Positions 8,441 through 17,071 of a stretch of DNA of 64,000 bases are shown here, one piece after another; the stretch's first letter is position 1; each line of letters begins with the position of its first letter. The stretch covers positions 186,001-250,000 of the forward strand of contig CAYNVO010000001.1 of NCBI GenBank assembly GCA_964400675.1. Direction: 5' to 3'. The translations under genes were made by a program, and so were the position numbers. Source of the stretch: 9FT-COMBO-48-23 sp964400675 (GTDB lineage Bacteria; Chloroflexota; Dehalococcoidia; GIF9; UBA5629). The notes beneath the pieces were generated by a model, which was not told where the DNA came from, did not search any database, and saw nothing but the letters and a program-made list of their open reading frames with translations.

Positions 8441-9850
8441 GTGAGGAAAATTTCAAGGACTATATCCGGGGTGACGCCGGTGGCTGTTATGGGCAAGCCG
8501 ATAGGTTGTCCAGGAGAATGCATTTATTGCCCCGCTTTTCCTGATGCACCGAAGAGCTATACGCCGGAATCACCAGCGGTGCTCAGGGCTAAGCTGTGTA
8601 ATTATGAGCCCAGAAGACAGGTTGAGGAGAGGGTGAGGATTCTTTTGGACATGGGGCATCCGGCTGATAAGGTCGAGCTCATTATCATGGGGGGCACTTT
8701 CCTGGCTTATCCTGAGGAGTATCAATACCATTTTATAAAGGATTGCTATGATGGCTTGAATGGCATTGAGTCTCTAAGTTTGGAGGCAGCCAAGCAGATA
8801 AATGAAACTGCTGAACACAGGTGTGTGGGGCTATGCATTGAGACCAGACCTGATTGGTGTCGGGAGGAGGAAGTCAAGAGAATGCTGGAATTCGGTACCA
8901 CCCGGGTTGAGCTAGGGGTGCAGACACTGGACGATGACATATACCGGGTGGTTAAGCGAGGGCATAATGTAGCCGAGGTGGTGAGGGCTACAAAGCTACT
9001 GAAGGACTACGGCTTCAAGGTCTATTATCACTGGATGCCGGGATTGCCCGGTTCAACTTCAGAGCATGACCTGGAGTTGTCTAAGGAGCTTTTCACCAAT
9101 GAGGATTTTAGACCTGACGGACTAAAGCTTTACCCGACACTGGTTATTGCTGGCACCGAGCTCGAGACATGGTACAGAGATGACCGCTATCAACCTTATC
9201 CTATGGACGAGATGGTAGATTTGATGATAAACATCAAGACTCATGTTCCCGGCTATATCAGGATTCCACGCGTGATGCGTGATATTCCCAGCAAATTCAT
9301 AGTGGCTGGCTGTAAAGATTTAGCATTGAGGAGTTCGATTAAGAAGCGGATGGAAGAGATTGGCGTTCGGTGTAGCTGCATCCGCTGTCGTGAGTACGGG
9401 CATCGTATGAGAGATGGCTGGAAAATCGGCGCGCCAAATTTGATGAGGCAGGATTATGGGGCATCAGGGGGAAAGGAAGTGTTTCTTTCTTTCGAAGACG
9501 AGGACGAAACCTTATTTGGTCTGCTTCGGATGCGGGTAGATTATTCGGCATCTGGTATCGGTGGTTTGGCTATGGTCAGGGAACTACACGTATTCGGTTC
9601 AGAGGTTCCTCTGGGGGAGCAGTTGGCTGAGGCGGCTCAGCATAGAGGTCTTGGGGGGGAGTTGCTCAAAGAAGCTGAAAGAATTGCTCGTGATGAATTT
9701 CAAGCTCGCAGGATTGCTATTATCAGTGGCGTCGGTGCCAGGGGATATTTCCGCTCCGAATGCGGCTATGAGTTAGATGGCGCCTATATGGTTAAAGAGT
9801 TGGTTGGGGCAGCTTCACCTAACATTCATGGAGATGCGTTTCAACATTAA
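8441..9850 (+). CDS. elp3: Elp3-like tRNA uridine-34 carboxymethyl transferase (radical SAM/GNAT)
   Basis: A 469-residue protein with the two Elp3 modules. The radical SAM domain carries its 4Fe-4S cysteines at C23, C27 and C30 (CPGECIYC, CX3CX2C), with RPDW and YHWMPGLPGS segments typical of the family. The C-terminal GNAT acetyl-CoA domain contains the HRGLGGELLKEAE acetyl-CoA loop. Elp3 uses acetyl-CoA and a SAM radical to place a carboxymethyl group on C5 of the wobble uridine of certain tRNAs. Single-protein bacterial Elp3 is known, including a studied Dehalococcoides enzyme. Length is normal for such versions. The start is GTG at 8441 after AAGGA. The divergent neighbour looks like a Trm9-type methyltransferase. 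Confidence 0.93.
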   Translation: MRKISRTISGVTPVAVMGKPIGCPGECIYCPAFPDAPKSYTPESPAVLRAKLCNYEPRRQVEERVRILLDMGHPADKVELIIMGGTFLAYPEEYQYHFIKDCYDGLNGIESLSLEAAKQINETAEHRCVGLCIETRPDWCREEEVKRMLEFGTTRVELGVQTLDDDIYRVVKRGHNVAEVVRATKLLKDYGFKVYYHWMPGLPGSTSEHDLELSKELFTNEDFRPDGLKLYPTLVIAGTELETWYRDDRYQPYPMDEMVDLMINIKTHVPGYIRIPRVMRDIPSKFIVAGCKDLALRSSIKKRMEEIGVRCSCIRCREYGHRMRDGWKIGAPNLMRQDYGASGGKEVFLSFEDEDETLFGLLRMRVDYSASGIGGLAMVRELHVFGSEVPLGEQLAEAAQHRGLGGELLKEAERIARDEFQARRIAIISGVGARGYFRSECGYELDGAYMVKELVGAASPNIHGDAFQH

Positions 9851-9914
9851 GAAAGAATGAAAGTTTGATACGGAGAAGTAAATTTCTGGCAGCAAGACTT
9901 GAAAGTTAGCTAAG

Positions 9915-11123
9915 TTATTTTTGTTTCAGCCGTTTTGCAGGATATTCAGTTTCATAAGTATGTTGTACAATAGGGCTGTCAAGAATTTTAGTCTTTTTTT
10001 GCAATTCTTCCATAGCTCTTTGGTTTTTCTCTGTCCAATCAGGGATGTCAAATAAACAAAAATCATATGAAAATAAGGGCTGGTACTTTTTTTCGGTCGC
10101 AATACCAAGAACCTTTTTATTTTCTTGGTACTTACCTCGTGCAATAAAGCACATATTGGTAAGCATTACCTTGCGGTGATTTCTTGGGATTGAATCATCT
10201 TGGAATAAAAAACAATAGGTGACACCCTTGCTCTCAAATGTACGCCGAAATATGTTATGTATATCATCTCTGTCTGCCTTAATAGATGCATCAAAATAGT
10301 GTTTGCTTAAAACACGTCTTTCGAAACGATTTGGACGTGCAAGTTCCCTAGCTATTGTTTCGTAAATAGATCGGGGTGAAGCCTTATGGCATTCGTTGAT
10401 AAGACTATCCCAAAGGTAACTTATCTCATCTGCTTTCTTCTTTGCCTTATATTCCGCCTTGTTCTGAAGCTGTTCCCAAGAGCCGTCCATGATTGTTATC
10501 ATTGTTGCCTCTTGTAATTCTTTAAAACTCCGGTTGTTTCCCAAATATTCAGCCAATAGCTCTTCTTCTCCGCCAATAATTAGTATATGTACATCCTTGG
10601 AGAATAGCTCTTCTTTTGCTCGGATGTAGCTAATGAAATCGCTAATCGTATTAAGCTCGTTCAAAATAATTTGTGTGAAATTTTTAGTAAAGACATGGGC
10701 AATATGGTTTTTGATGCTTTCTGTGGGAGAAAAGAAATCTTCACCGGCTCCAAGAAGTACAGATATAAGATGAATTTCCCTTATTATTATCGGGTCAAAT
10801 TGTTCTTTATCCCTTCGCGGATTCTCAAGCTCTATGGCTTTTTGTAGGTTGAAAAGTTGCCTGCGAGCGCCAGCAAGTTGTCGCAGATTCTTTTCAACCT
10901 CTGTTTTTTTGTATTTGCCGTGTTTGTTAAGTTTCAAGTCTTTGATCTGCCAAATGATTGCGATATCATCAAAGATAACTAACAAGTCGCATAGTTCTTT
11001 GCCGTCAGGTAATCGTGGATTCAGATAGCACCAGTCTCTAAAGAAAGTCTTTAAAGCTAAATCCTGAACAAAACTCTCTGCGTTCTTCCCTTTGATAAAG
11101 AAATAATCCCCCCCAATATTCAT
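9915..11123 (-). CDS. Predicted PD-(D/E)XK-like nuclease, orphan
   Basis: A protein of about 402 residues that I cannot assign to a named family. The N-terminal ~65 residues look like a restriction-endonuclease fold: an early ESFVQDLAL helix, then GKELCDLLVI with D46, then IIWQIKD giving a Q-x-K (59-61), as in Mrr-like nucleases. The remainder is mixed helix/strand with no recognised domain. The frame is open back to a TTG at 11147, but the ATG at 11123 has a purine-rich AAAGAAAG before it, so it was preferred. Base composition is visibly more AT-rich than the flanking genes, and it sits between unrelated operons, which suggests acquisition. A role in DNA processing or defence is possible but unproven. 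Confidence 0.6.
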   Translation of the reverse strand: MNIGGDYFFIKGKNAESFVQDLALKTFFRDWCYLNPRLPDGKELCDLLVIFDDIAIIWQIKDLKLNKHGKYKKTEVEKNLRQLAGARRQLFNLQKAIELENPRRDKEQFDPIIIREIHLISVLLGAGEDFFSPTESIKNHIAHVFTKNFTQIILNELNTISDFISYIRAKEELFSKDVHILIIGGEEELLAEYLGNNRSFKELQEATMITIMDGSWEQLQNKAEYKAKKKADEISYLWDSLINECHKASPRSIYETIARELARPNRFERRVLSKHYFDASIKADRDDIHNIFRRTFESKGVTYCFLFQDDSIPRNHRKVMLTNMCFIARGKYQENKKVLGIATEKKYQPLFSYDFCLFDIPDWTEKNQRAMEELQKKTKILDSPIVQHTYETEYPAKRLKQK

Positions 11124-11167
11124 TTTTAGTATGCTTTCTTTTCGCAATTTAATTTTGGGCTTGTTTC

Positions 11168-12154
11168 TTATTCAGATTGGTTTGTTTGATTATACAGGTG
11201 ACAGGCGACGAAATGACCTTCTGCTATTTCAGCTAATTCGGGTTCCTCTTGTTTACAGATTGGTATTACCCGATGACATCTGGGGTGGAAGTGGCAGCCG
11301 GGTGGGGGGTTGAGAGGAGAAGGCACATCTCCATGCAAGAGTATTCTGGCTTTATCTTTTTGCTTAAAGCTGGGTACCGCTGAAAGTAAAGCTTCAGTAT
11401 AAGGATGTAGAGGATTTTCGAAGAGGTCCTTATTATTTGCCAGCTCCACGATTTTCCCCAAATACATTATGGTTACCCTTTGTGCCATATGCCTTATCAC
11501 CGATAAATCGTGGGCGATGAGCAAATAAGCCAGGCCGAACCTTTCCTGAATGTCCATCATCAGATTCAGAATCTGAGCCTGTATGGATACATCCAGTGCA
11601 CTCACTGGTTCGTCAGCGATGATAAGCTTCGGGTTCATAGCTAAGGCACGAGCGATGCCGATGCGCTGTTTCTGGCCGCCGCTGAACTCATGTGGATATA
11701 GATTAGCTTGCCCGGATTCCAAGCCGACTTGTTCCATTAACTCAGCTATCCTATCTATTCGTTCCCTTTCGGTGCCAATCTTATGGATAATCAGGGGTTC
11801 GCATATGGAATCACCGGCGGTCATTCTCGGGTCGAGAGAGGCGTCGGGGTCCTGGAATATTATTTGGATTTCCCTTCTTAATTCCCTGAGCTCCTTGTTG
11901 TCCAGCCTGGTAACATCGGTTCCTTTGTATAGAATTTCTCCGCTGGTTGGTTCCTCCAGCCTGGGGATTGTTCTGCCCAGTGTTGATTTGCCGCATCCTG
12001 ATTCGCCAACTAAACCTATGATTTCTCTTTCGCTTATGTCGAAGGTCACCCCATCTACGGCTTTTATATCTCCGATATGACGTGAGAAGAATCCGGCGGT
12101 CACCGGATAGTACTTTTTGAGGTTTTTTATTTGTAATAAATTGTGATTCAGCAT
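11168..12154 (-). CDS. Oligopeptide/dipeptide ABC importer ATPase, OppF/DppF-type
   Basis: A 328-residue ATPase subunit. Walker A is GESGCGKST, the ABC signature is FSGGQKQR, and Walker B leads into IIADEPVSALD. The C-terminal ~70 residues form the oligopeptide-transporter extension with cysteines (CHFHPRC and later cysteines) that in some OppD/F proteins bind an iron-sulfur cluster. It pairs with the upstream OppD-type gene to power the two permeases. It is the last gene of a five-gene operon running leftwards, and its ATG overlaps the end of the previous gene by 7 bp. Substrate could be peptides, nickel or sugars; the family call is firm, the substrate is not. Confidence 0.93.
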   Translation of the reverse strand: MLNHNLLQIKNLKKYYPVTAGFFSRHIGDIKAVDGVTFDISEREIIGLVGESGCGKSTLGRTIPRLEEPTSGEILYKGTDVTRLDNKELRELRREIQIIFQDPDASLDPRMTAGDSICEPLIIHKIGTERERIDRIAELMEQVGLESGQANLYPHEFSGGQKQRIGIARALAMNPKLIIADEPVSALDVSIQAQILNLMMDIQERFGLAYLLIAHDLSVIRHMAQRVTIMYLGKIVELANNKDLFENPLHPYTEALLSAVPSFKQKDKARILLHGDVPSPLNPPPGCHFHPRCHRVIPICKQEEPELAEIAEGHFVACHLYNQTNQSE

Positions 12155-13119
12155 GGGTATAAATGGCAGCTTACCTTGTGCTCCTTTGAAATCGTTGTTT
12201 CCGGCGGCTCTTTTTGGCTACAGATTTTCATCGCCTTGGGACATCTGGGGTGGAAAGCACAACCTTGAGGCATTTCGGTAGGATTGGGTGTTGTCCCGGG
12301 AATCGATACCAGCCTGCCTGTGGAGTTGGAGGCGCCAGGCAGGCATTCGATTAAGCCGGAAGTGTAGGGATGCTTCGGGTTGCCAATTATTTCAGAGACT
12401 GATGCCGTCTCGACATCCTTTCCGCCGTACATGACAACGGCTCGGTCTCCTATTTCAGCTACTACTGCCAGGTCGTGTGTTATGAAGATGGTGGACATCT
12501 GTCTACTTGCCTTTAACTCGCGAAAGATGTCCAGAATTTGAGCCTTTATAGTAACATCTACGGCAGTTGTTGGTTCGTCAGCGATGAGGATTTGTGGGTC
12601 GCAGGATAGGCTTATGGCTATTAATACTCTTTGTTTCATGCCACCTGATAGCTGGTGTGGGTAGTAACTCATCACTCTTTCTGCTGATGGTATGCCCATT
12701 TCGCTGAGCAAGGTTATAGCTCTGTGTCTAGCCTTGCTGTCATCCAATGGCAGATGGTTCTTTATTTGTTCGATTATCTGGTCACCTATAGTCAATACAG
12801 GATTCAGTGCAGATTGCGCCTCTTGAAAGACTATAGCGATATCTTTACCTCTAATTTGCCTTAGTTGTTTTGAGGAGCATTTGGTCAGGTTCAAGCCGTC
12901 ATAGCTTATTTGACCGTCGACTATCTTCCCCGGGGGGCTATCAAATAGGCGCAAAATGGATAGTGCTGTAACTGTCTTGCCGCAGCCGGATTCGCCGACG
13001 AGGCAGAGACATTCACCGCGCCTGAGTTCGAAGTCAACACCGTCTACAGCTTTGACTATGCCGCGACCGGTGAAGAAGTATGTCTTAAGATTGCTGACCT
13101 TCAAAATGATATTGTCCAT
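12148..13119 (-). CDS. Oligopeptide/dipeptide ABC importer ATPase, OppD/DppD-type
   Basis: A 323-residue ATPase with Walker A GESGCGKT, signature LSGGMKQR, Walker B IADEPTTAVD and a switch histidine (FITHDLAVVAE). The C-terminal extension GCAFHPRCPKAMKIC carries the cysteine-rich element shared with the OppF-type partner. It starts 5 bp after the stop of the DppC-type permease and overlaps the next ATPase gene, as expected for translational coupling. Confidence 0.93.
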   Translation of the reverse strand: MDNIILKVSNLKTYFFTGRGIVKAVDGVDFELRRGECLCLVGESGCGKTVTALSILRLFDSPPGKIVDGQISYDGLNLTKCSSKQLRQIRGKDIAIVFQEAQSALNPVLTIGDQIIEQIKNHLPLDDSKARHRAITLLSEMGIPSAERVMSYYPHQLSGGMKQRVLIAISLSCDPQILIADEPTTAVDVTIKAQILDIFRELKASRQMSTIFITHDLAVVAEIGDRAVVMYGGKDVETASVSEIIGNPKHPYTSGLIECLPGASNSTGRLVSIPGTTPNPTEMPQGCAFHPRCPKAMKICSQKEPPETTISKEHKVSCHLYPC

Positions 13120-13124
13120 GGCGT

Positions 13125-14087
13125 CTATATGTTGCTCTTGGGGTCGAAGGCGTCTCTGAGTCCATCGCCCAAAAAATTAAAAGCAAGAACTGTCAGGAAA
13201 AGCATGACTCCTGGTTCCACAGCTACCCACCAGGCAGTGTTGAGGCTATGTTGGCCGGCTTCCAGGATTATTCCCCAGCTAGGTACTGTGGGGTCACCCA
13301 AACCGATAAAACTCAAAGCAGCTTCGGCTAGGATTACCCCCGGGATAGATAGGGTGGCCATGACAATAATCAGGCTCATGACGTTGGGTATGAGGTGGCG
13401 GAAGATGACTCTGTTATCGCTGGCGCCCAAAGCTTTTGCAGCGACTATGAACTCTCTTGTTCTGAGCGACAGAGACTCGCTTCTAATTAACCTGGCAGTG
13501 CCTGTCCAGCCGGTCAGCCCTATTGCCAGCACTATGAAAGCCAGACTTGGGCCAAAAATGAAAATTATGAGCACCAGTAACAGGAAGAAGGGAAAGGTCA
13601 TCATAATGTCGGTGAATCTCATCAGAGCGTTGTCGACCCATCCGCCCAGATAAGCTGATAAGACGCCGATGATCGTTCCCAGGATTATGGCTATGCCGGT
13701 GGCAATCAAGCCAACCAGCAAGGAGACCCTGGCTCCAGAGACTATCATTGCCAGCATGTCGCGCCCTTTGCTATCTGTGCCCAGCGGATGTTCCCATGTT
13801 CCGGAGATTTCTTTCGTGGTGGATTCATCGGTCTCTATGCTGTATAGGGATTGTTCGATGGTAAAGCCCACGGGCGGCATGTTTTTTTTCTCGAAATTGA
13901 CTGCTGTTGGGTCTAATGTAAAGGATGGTCCAATTATGGCCAGTACGACCAAGAAGATTATGAAAGCCAGGCCAGATACGGCTAATTTGTTTCTTCGCGT
14001 CCTTTGCCAGTAGTAATTGACCAGTCGTGTGTTGGGGCGTAAATGCTGGCTAATTTTTCTGACTTTATCTCGTAGCATTTCAGTCAT
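13125..14087 (-). CDS. Oligopeptide/dipeptide ABC importer permease, OppC/DppC-type
   Basis: A 320-residue inner-membrane permease with one N-terminal helix (about 35-55), an extracytoplasmic segment, and five further helices in the binding-protein-dependent transport domain. The cytoplasmic coupling (EAA-like) region is around EFIVAAKALGASDNRVIFRH. Its gene overlaps the DppB-type gene by 8 bp. The extracytoplasmic loop between helices 1 and 2 is longer than I would expect for a minimal DppC. Confidence 0.92.
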   Translation of the reverse strand: MTEMLRDKVRKISQHLRPNTRLVNYYWQRTRRNKLAVSGLAFIIFLVVLAIIGPSFTLDPTAVNFEKKNMPPVGFTIEQSLYSIETDESTTKEISGTWEHPLGTDSKGRDMLAMIVSGARVSLLVGLIATGIAIILGTIIGVLSAYLGGWVDNALMRFTDIMMTFPFFLLLVLIIFIFGPSLAFIVLAIGLTGWTGTARLIRSESLSLRTREFIVAAKALGASDNRVIFRHLIPNVMSLIIVMATLSIPGVILAEAALSFIGLGDPTVPSWGIILEAGQHSLNTAWWVAVEPGVMLFLTVLAFNFLGDGLRDAFDPKSNI

Positions 14088-15057
14088 ATCTTATCCTTGG
14101 GTCAAGATAAGTATAGGTAACGTCGGTTACCAAGTTGACCAGCAGCACTATGGATGTCCCGATGAGGGTCACAGCTACTACCACGGGATAATCATTAGCA
14201 AAGATGGCGTTGAAGGATATTTGCCCTAGTCCTGGTATACCGAAGATGATTTCGGTGAGATAGGCTCCGCCGAAAACGATGCTGCCTAAATCGAACATTA
14301 TTATGGTGATGAGGGGCAGCATAGCATTTCTGAAGACATGTTTGCCGATTACAGTTCGTTCGGGCAAGCCTTTAGCTCGAGCGGTGGTGACGAATGCCTT
14401 CCTCAGATTATCGAGCATAGCCGACCTGGTATACCTGACATAGCCAGCTAGCATCCCTGTGCCCAAGGTTATAACGGGCAGCACCAACGCTTTTAGATTA
14501 TCAATAGAGAACAGGGGCAAAGTGGTGTCGTAGTAGGTCTTGAATATCCCCAGTTGTACCGAGAAAACCAGAATAAGCATGATGCCGAGCCAGAAGTTTG
14601 GTATCGATATTCCGATAAATGAGAGGAAGGTAAAAGCATAATCTGTCTTGGTATATTGCTTAACCGCTGAGTAAATGCCGATTAAGATGCCGAGGAAAGC
14701 AGCAAACAGGCTACTTAATAGTATGAGTTGAAATGAGTAAATCCAGTGGGTCTTGATTAGTTCGGTTACCGGCATAGAGGTACTGAAAGACCATCCCCAA
14801 TTCCCCTGGAATAGGTTGCCCACATAGTCTATATATTGCTCGTAGATAGGCTTGTCCAGGCCGTACCGCGCCTCAATGGCAGCCTTTACCTGTGCCACAT
14901 CCTGTCCTCTGACAGCGAGGTTTGCCAGATACTTATCAGCTGGCGAACTGGGGCCCACTCTGACCAAAATGAAGGTGATGGTCAGTATGCCAAATGCGAT
15001 GATGACCGTGTAGATGAGCCTCTTGATAATGTAATCCCTGAGCCAGCTTTTCCCCAT
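14080..15057 (-). CDS. Oligopeptide/dipeptide ABC importer permease, OppB/DppB-type
   Basis: A 325-residue permease. The first helix covers about residues 10-32 and ends in the family-typical LVRVGPSSPAD. The coupling loop resembles the EAA motif (KAFVTTARAKGLPERTVIGK). Five more membrane helices follow. It lies 106 bp downstream of the binding-protein gene, the largest gap in the operon; that gap holds a degenerate copy of the intergenic repeat. Confidence 0.93.
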   Translation of the reverse strand: MGKSWLRDYIIKRLIYTVIIAFGILTITFILVRVGPSSPADKYLANLAVRGQDVAQVKAAIEARYGLDKPIYEQYIDYVGNLFQGNWGWSFSTSMPVTELIKTHWIYSFQLILLSSLFAAFLGILIGIYSAVKQYTKTDYAFTFLSFIGISIPNFWLGIMLILVFSVQLGIFKTYYDTTLPLFSIDNLKALVLPVITLGTGMLAGYVRYTRSAMLDNLRKAFVTTARAKGLPERTVIGKHVFRNAMLPLITIIMFDLGSIVFGGAYLTEIIFGIPGLGQISFNAIFANDYPVVVAVTLIGTSIVLLVNLVTDVTYTYLDPRIRYD

Positions 15058-15091
15058 GAAGGATGCTTACCTCGTCACTATGAAACTGAGT

Positions 15092-15158
15092 CAAGAGGGC
15101 TGGATTCTTAGACCGCTCTGCTCGAGGTTCTTCGTTTCGTCTAGTATGACAGGAAATG
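15092..15158. repeat. Degenerate copy of the palindromic intergenic repeat
   Basis: GATTCTTAGACCGCTCTGCTCGAGGTTCTTCG-like sequence and a terminal TATGACAGG resemble the repeat family seen elsewhere in the window, with several changes. It lies inside the opp operon between the binding-protein and permease genes, where an RNA hairpin could set the ratio of the two. Confidence 0.5.
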
Positions 15159-15163
15159 AAGCT

Positions 15164-16900
15164 TTATTCAAAATACCACAGATAGTAGTTATAGCCTATG
15201 CTGGGGCCAGGTTCTATCCCCATGACGTTCTTCTGGAAGCCTAGATTGACTCTGTGATAGAGGAGGAAATCCGCAGGCAAGTCCTCAGAAAGCAGAAGAG
15301 ATAGCTCGGCGTATATTTGTTTACGGGCCTCTATGTCTAGCGCCTCTTTTGTTTTAATTTGTTTGAATAAATTGTCCACTTCGGGGTTAGAATAGCCCAT
15401 AAAATTGAGGCCTCCGTCGGTGGCGTAGAAAACTTGGCTTCCGGATGGTGCCAGCACATCGCTGCCAAAGCCCAACAAAAGCATGTCCCACGCCTGCTCG
15501 CTCACCGCTTCAGCACCATTGTTGTCTCGGGGTTCCTGGTCACTACCGGGGACTTTGTTCTCCATGAATTGCCTTAGTAGCGTAGCCCATGGTACCAGCT
15601 TTATCTCTGTTTCTATCCCTAAAGTAAGGAGTTCCCGTCTTACCTGGAAAGCTATGTCCTCGGCAACTTTGCTACCCTGATTGGTTACCAGGACTAGATT
15701 AAGAAGACTGCCGTCTTTCTTGGTGACACTTATGGTGCCATCTTCTTTTTTGACTCCATAGCCTTCCTGGTAAAAAATCTCGGCGGCTTTCTCCTTATCA
15801 TAAAGCTCTCCCACTCCGTATCTGGCTATACTCTCATTGTCATACCATGGGGATATTGAAGGGATAAAGCTGAAGGCAGGCTCGGCGAATCCGAGGAGTA
15901 TAGACTGCGTAATGGTATCTTTGCTTATTGACATGGCTATGGCTTGTCTGATGGACTTGTTTTTCAATCCATCCCAGCCGTTAGCTCGCTGATTAAAAGC
16001 TAAGACGGTACAACCCCCGCTTGGTAGGGTGTACACTTTGATATTCTCCATATTTCTGAATCTGTTGGCTTGTTCCGGTTCTATTCCAGAGTAGGTTATG
16101 TCACCGGCTTCTAGAGCTGCCTGCCTGGTGGCTGGGGTGCCGAAGAGTTTTACTATGTATTGGTCAAAGTAGGGAGCTCCGGCATCTTTCCCCAGATAAT
16201 ATTCGGGATTACGCTCAACCAGGAACTTATCATTCCTGTTCCACTCCTTGAATCGGTATGGCCCTAGGTTTCCCGTGTAGGTCAGGTTGTTGAACTCAGG
16301 TGCTTCGGTAAAGGCTTTGACATCACCCTCGTATATAGTGGCGATATACTTGGGGTAGGGGAACAGGTCGTAAATGATGTAGACGAACTCAGGGTCAACG
16401 GTTCTGCGGGTTATCTTGAATGTGGTGGCATCGATTACTTCAGGTGTGACAAAGACCTTCTCGCCGTTCAACTCTTCTTGCCAGTCTCCTTTGTATGGAT
16501 AGTTCAGCCAGTCTGAGAACATGAGGTTCTTCAGTGTGTAGACATAGTCTTCCGCAGTGACTTGTGAGCCACTGCTCCATTTGAGGTCATCTCTGATGGT
16601 TACAGTATAAACCAAACCGTCTGTTGATACCTCTACATCCTTAGCCAGACAACGCAACTGGATGTTGAAGTTGTTGTCGTACGTGGCTAGCGAGTCTACT
16701 GTGTGGTCGTAATAACTCGAAGAAGTGGCATCACTGATCAGTATCCGGTTTAGGCTCTCGGCATCACCGCCTGAAACTCCTTCTATAAAGTTGCCTCTAG
16801 TTGAGATGCCTTCGTCTTCTTTAATCTCGCCTTTGGTGCACCCTGCGGTCAATATAATCAGTACAATTGATATGGCTATGAGAATTCTTAATTTCTTCAT
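15164..16900 (-). CDS. Extracellular solute-binding lipoprotein, family 5 (OppA/DppA-type)
   Basis: A 578-residue substrate-binding protein and first gene of the importer operon. The N-terminus is a lipoprotein signal with a lipobox LTAGC, giving lipidation at C21 and anchoring outside the membrane. The body has the family-5 pattern of a long two-lobed binding protein (WSSGSQVTAEDYVYTL, GLKNKSIRQAIAMSI). Length is normal. The Shine-Dalgarno AGGAAGG is ideally placed before the ATG. Related proteins bind peptides, nickel, glutathione or oligosaccharides; the ligand here cannot be inferred. Confidence 0.93.
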   Translation of the reverse strand: MKKLRILIAISIVLIILTAGCTKGEIKEDEGISTRGNFIEGVSGGDAESLNRILISDATSSSYYDHTVDSLATYDNNFNIQLRCLAKDVEVSTDGLVYTVTIRDDLKWSSGSQVTAEDYVYTLKNLMFSDWLNYPYKGDWQEELNGEKVFVTPEVIDATTFKITRRTVDPEFVYIIYDLFPYPKYIATIYEGDVKAFTEAPEFNNLTYTGNLGPYRFKEWNRNDKFLVERNPEYYLGKDAGAPYFDQYIVKLFGTPATRQAALEAGDITYSGIEPEQANRFRNMENIKVYTLPSGGCTVLAFNQRANGWDGLKNKSIRQAIAMSISKDTITQSILLGFAEPAFSFIPSISPWYDNESIARYGVGELYDKEKAAEIFYQEGYGVKKEDGTISVTKKDGSLLNLVLVTNQGSKVAEDIAFQVRRELLTLGIETEIKLVPWATLLRQFMENKVPGSDQEPRDNNGAEAVSEQAWDMLLLGFGSDVLAPSGSQVFYATDGGLNFMGYSNPEVDNLFKQIKTKEALDIEARKQIYAELSLLLSEDLPADFLLYHRVNLGFQKNVMGIEPGPSIGYNYYLWYFE

Positions 16901-17071
16901 CTGTCAACCTTCCTAGATTTTGTATTTGTGTCGCTTTGACCGTAGCTATCTTTTTTTATTGGCTCGTTTCGATTGTTGCCTACCCTTAGTTTCGTTTGTT
17001 GCTTTATTGCCTTGCCTGACTTGAAACGATTCAAATTAAGAAAACCTTTGCTTGACATAAAACAAATAATC

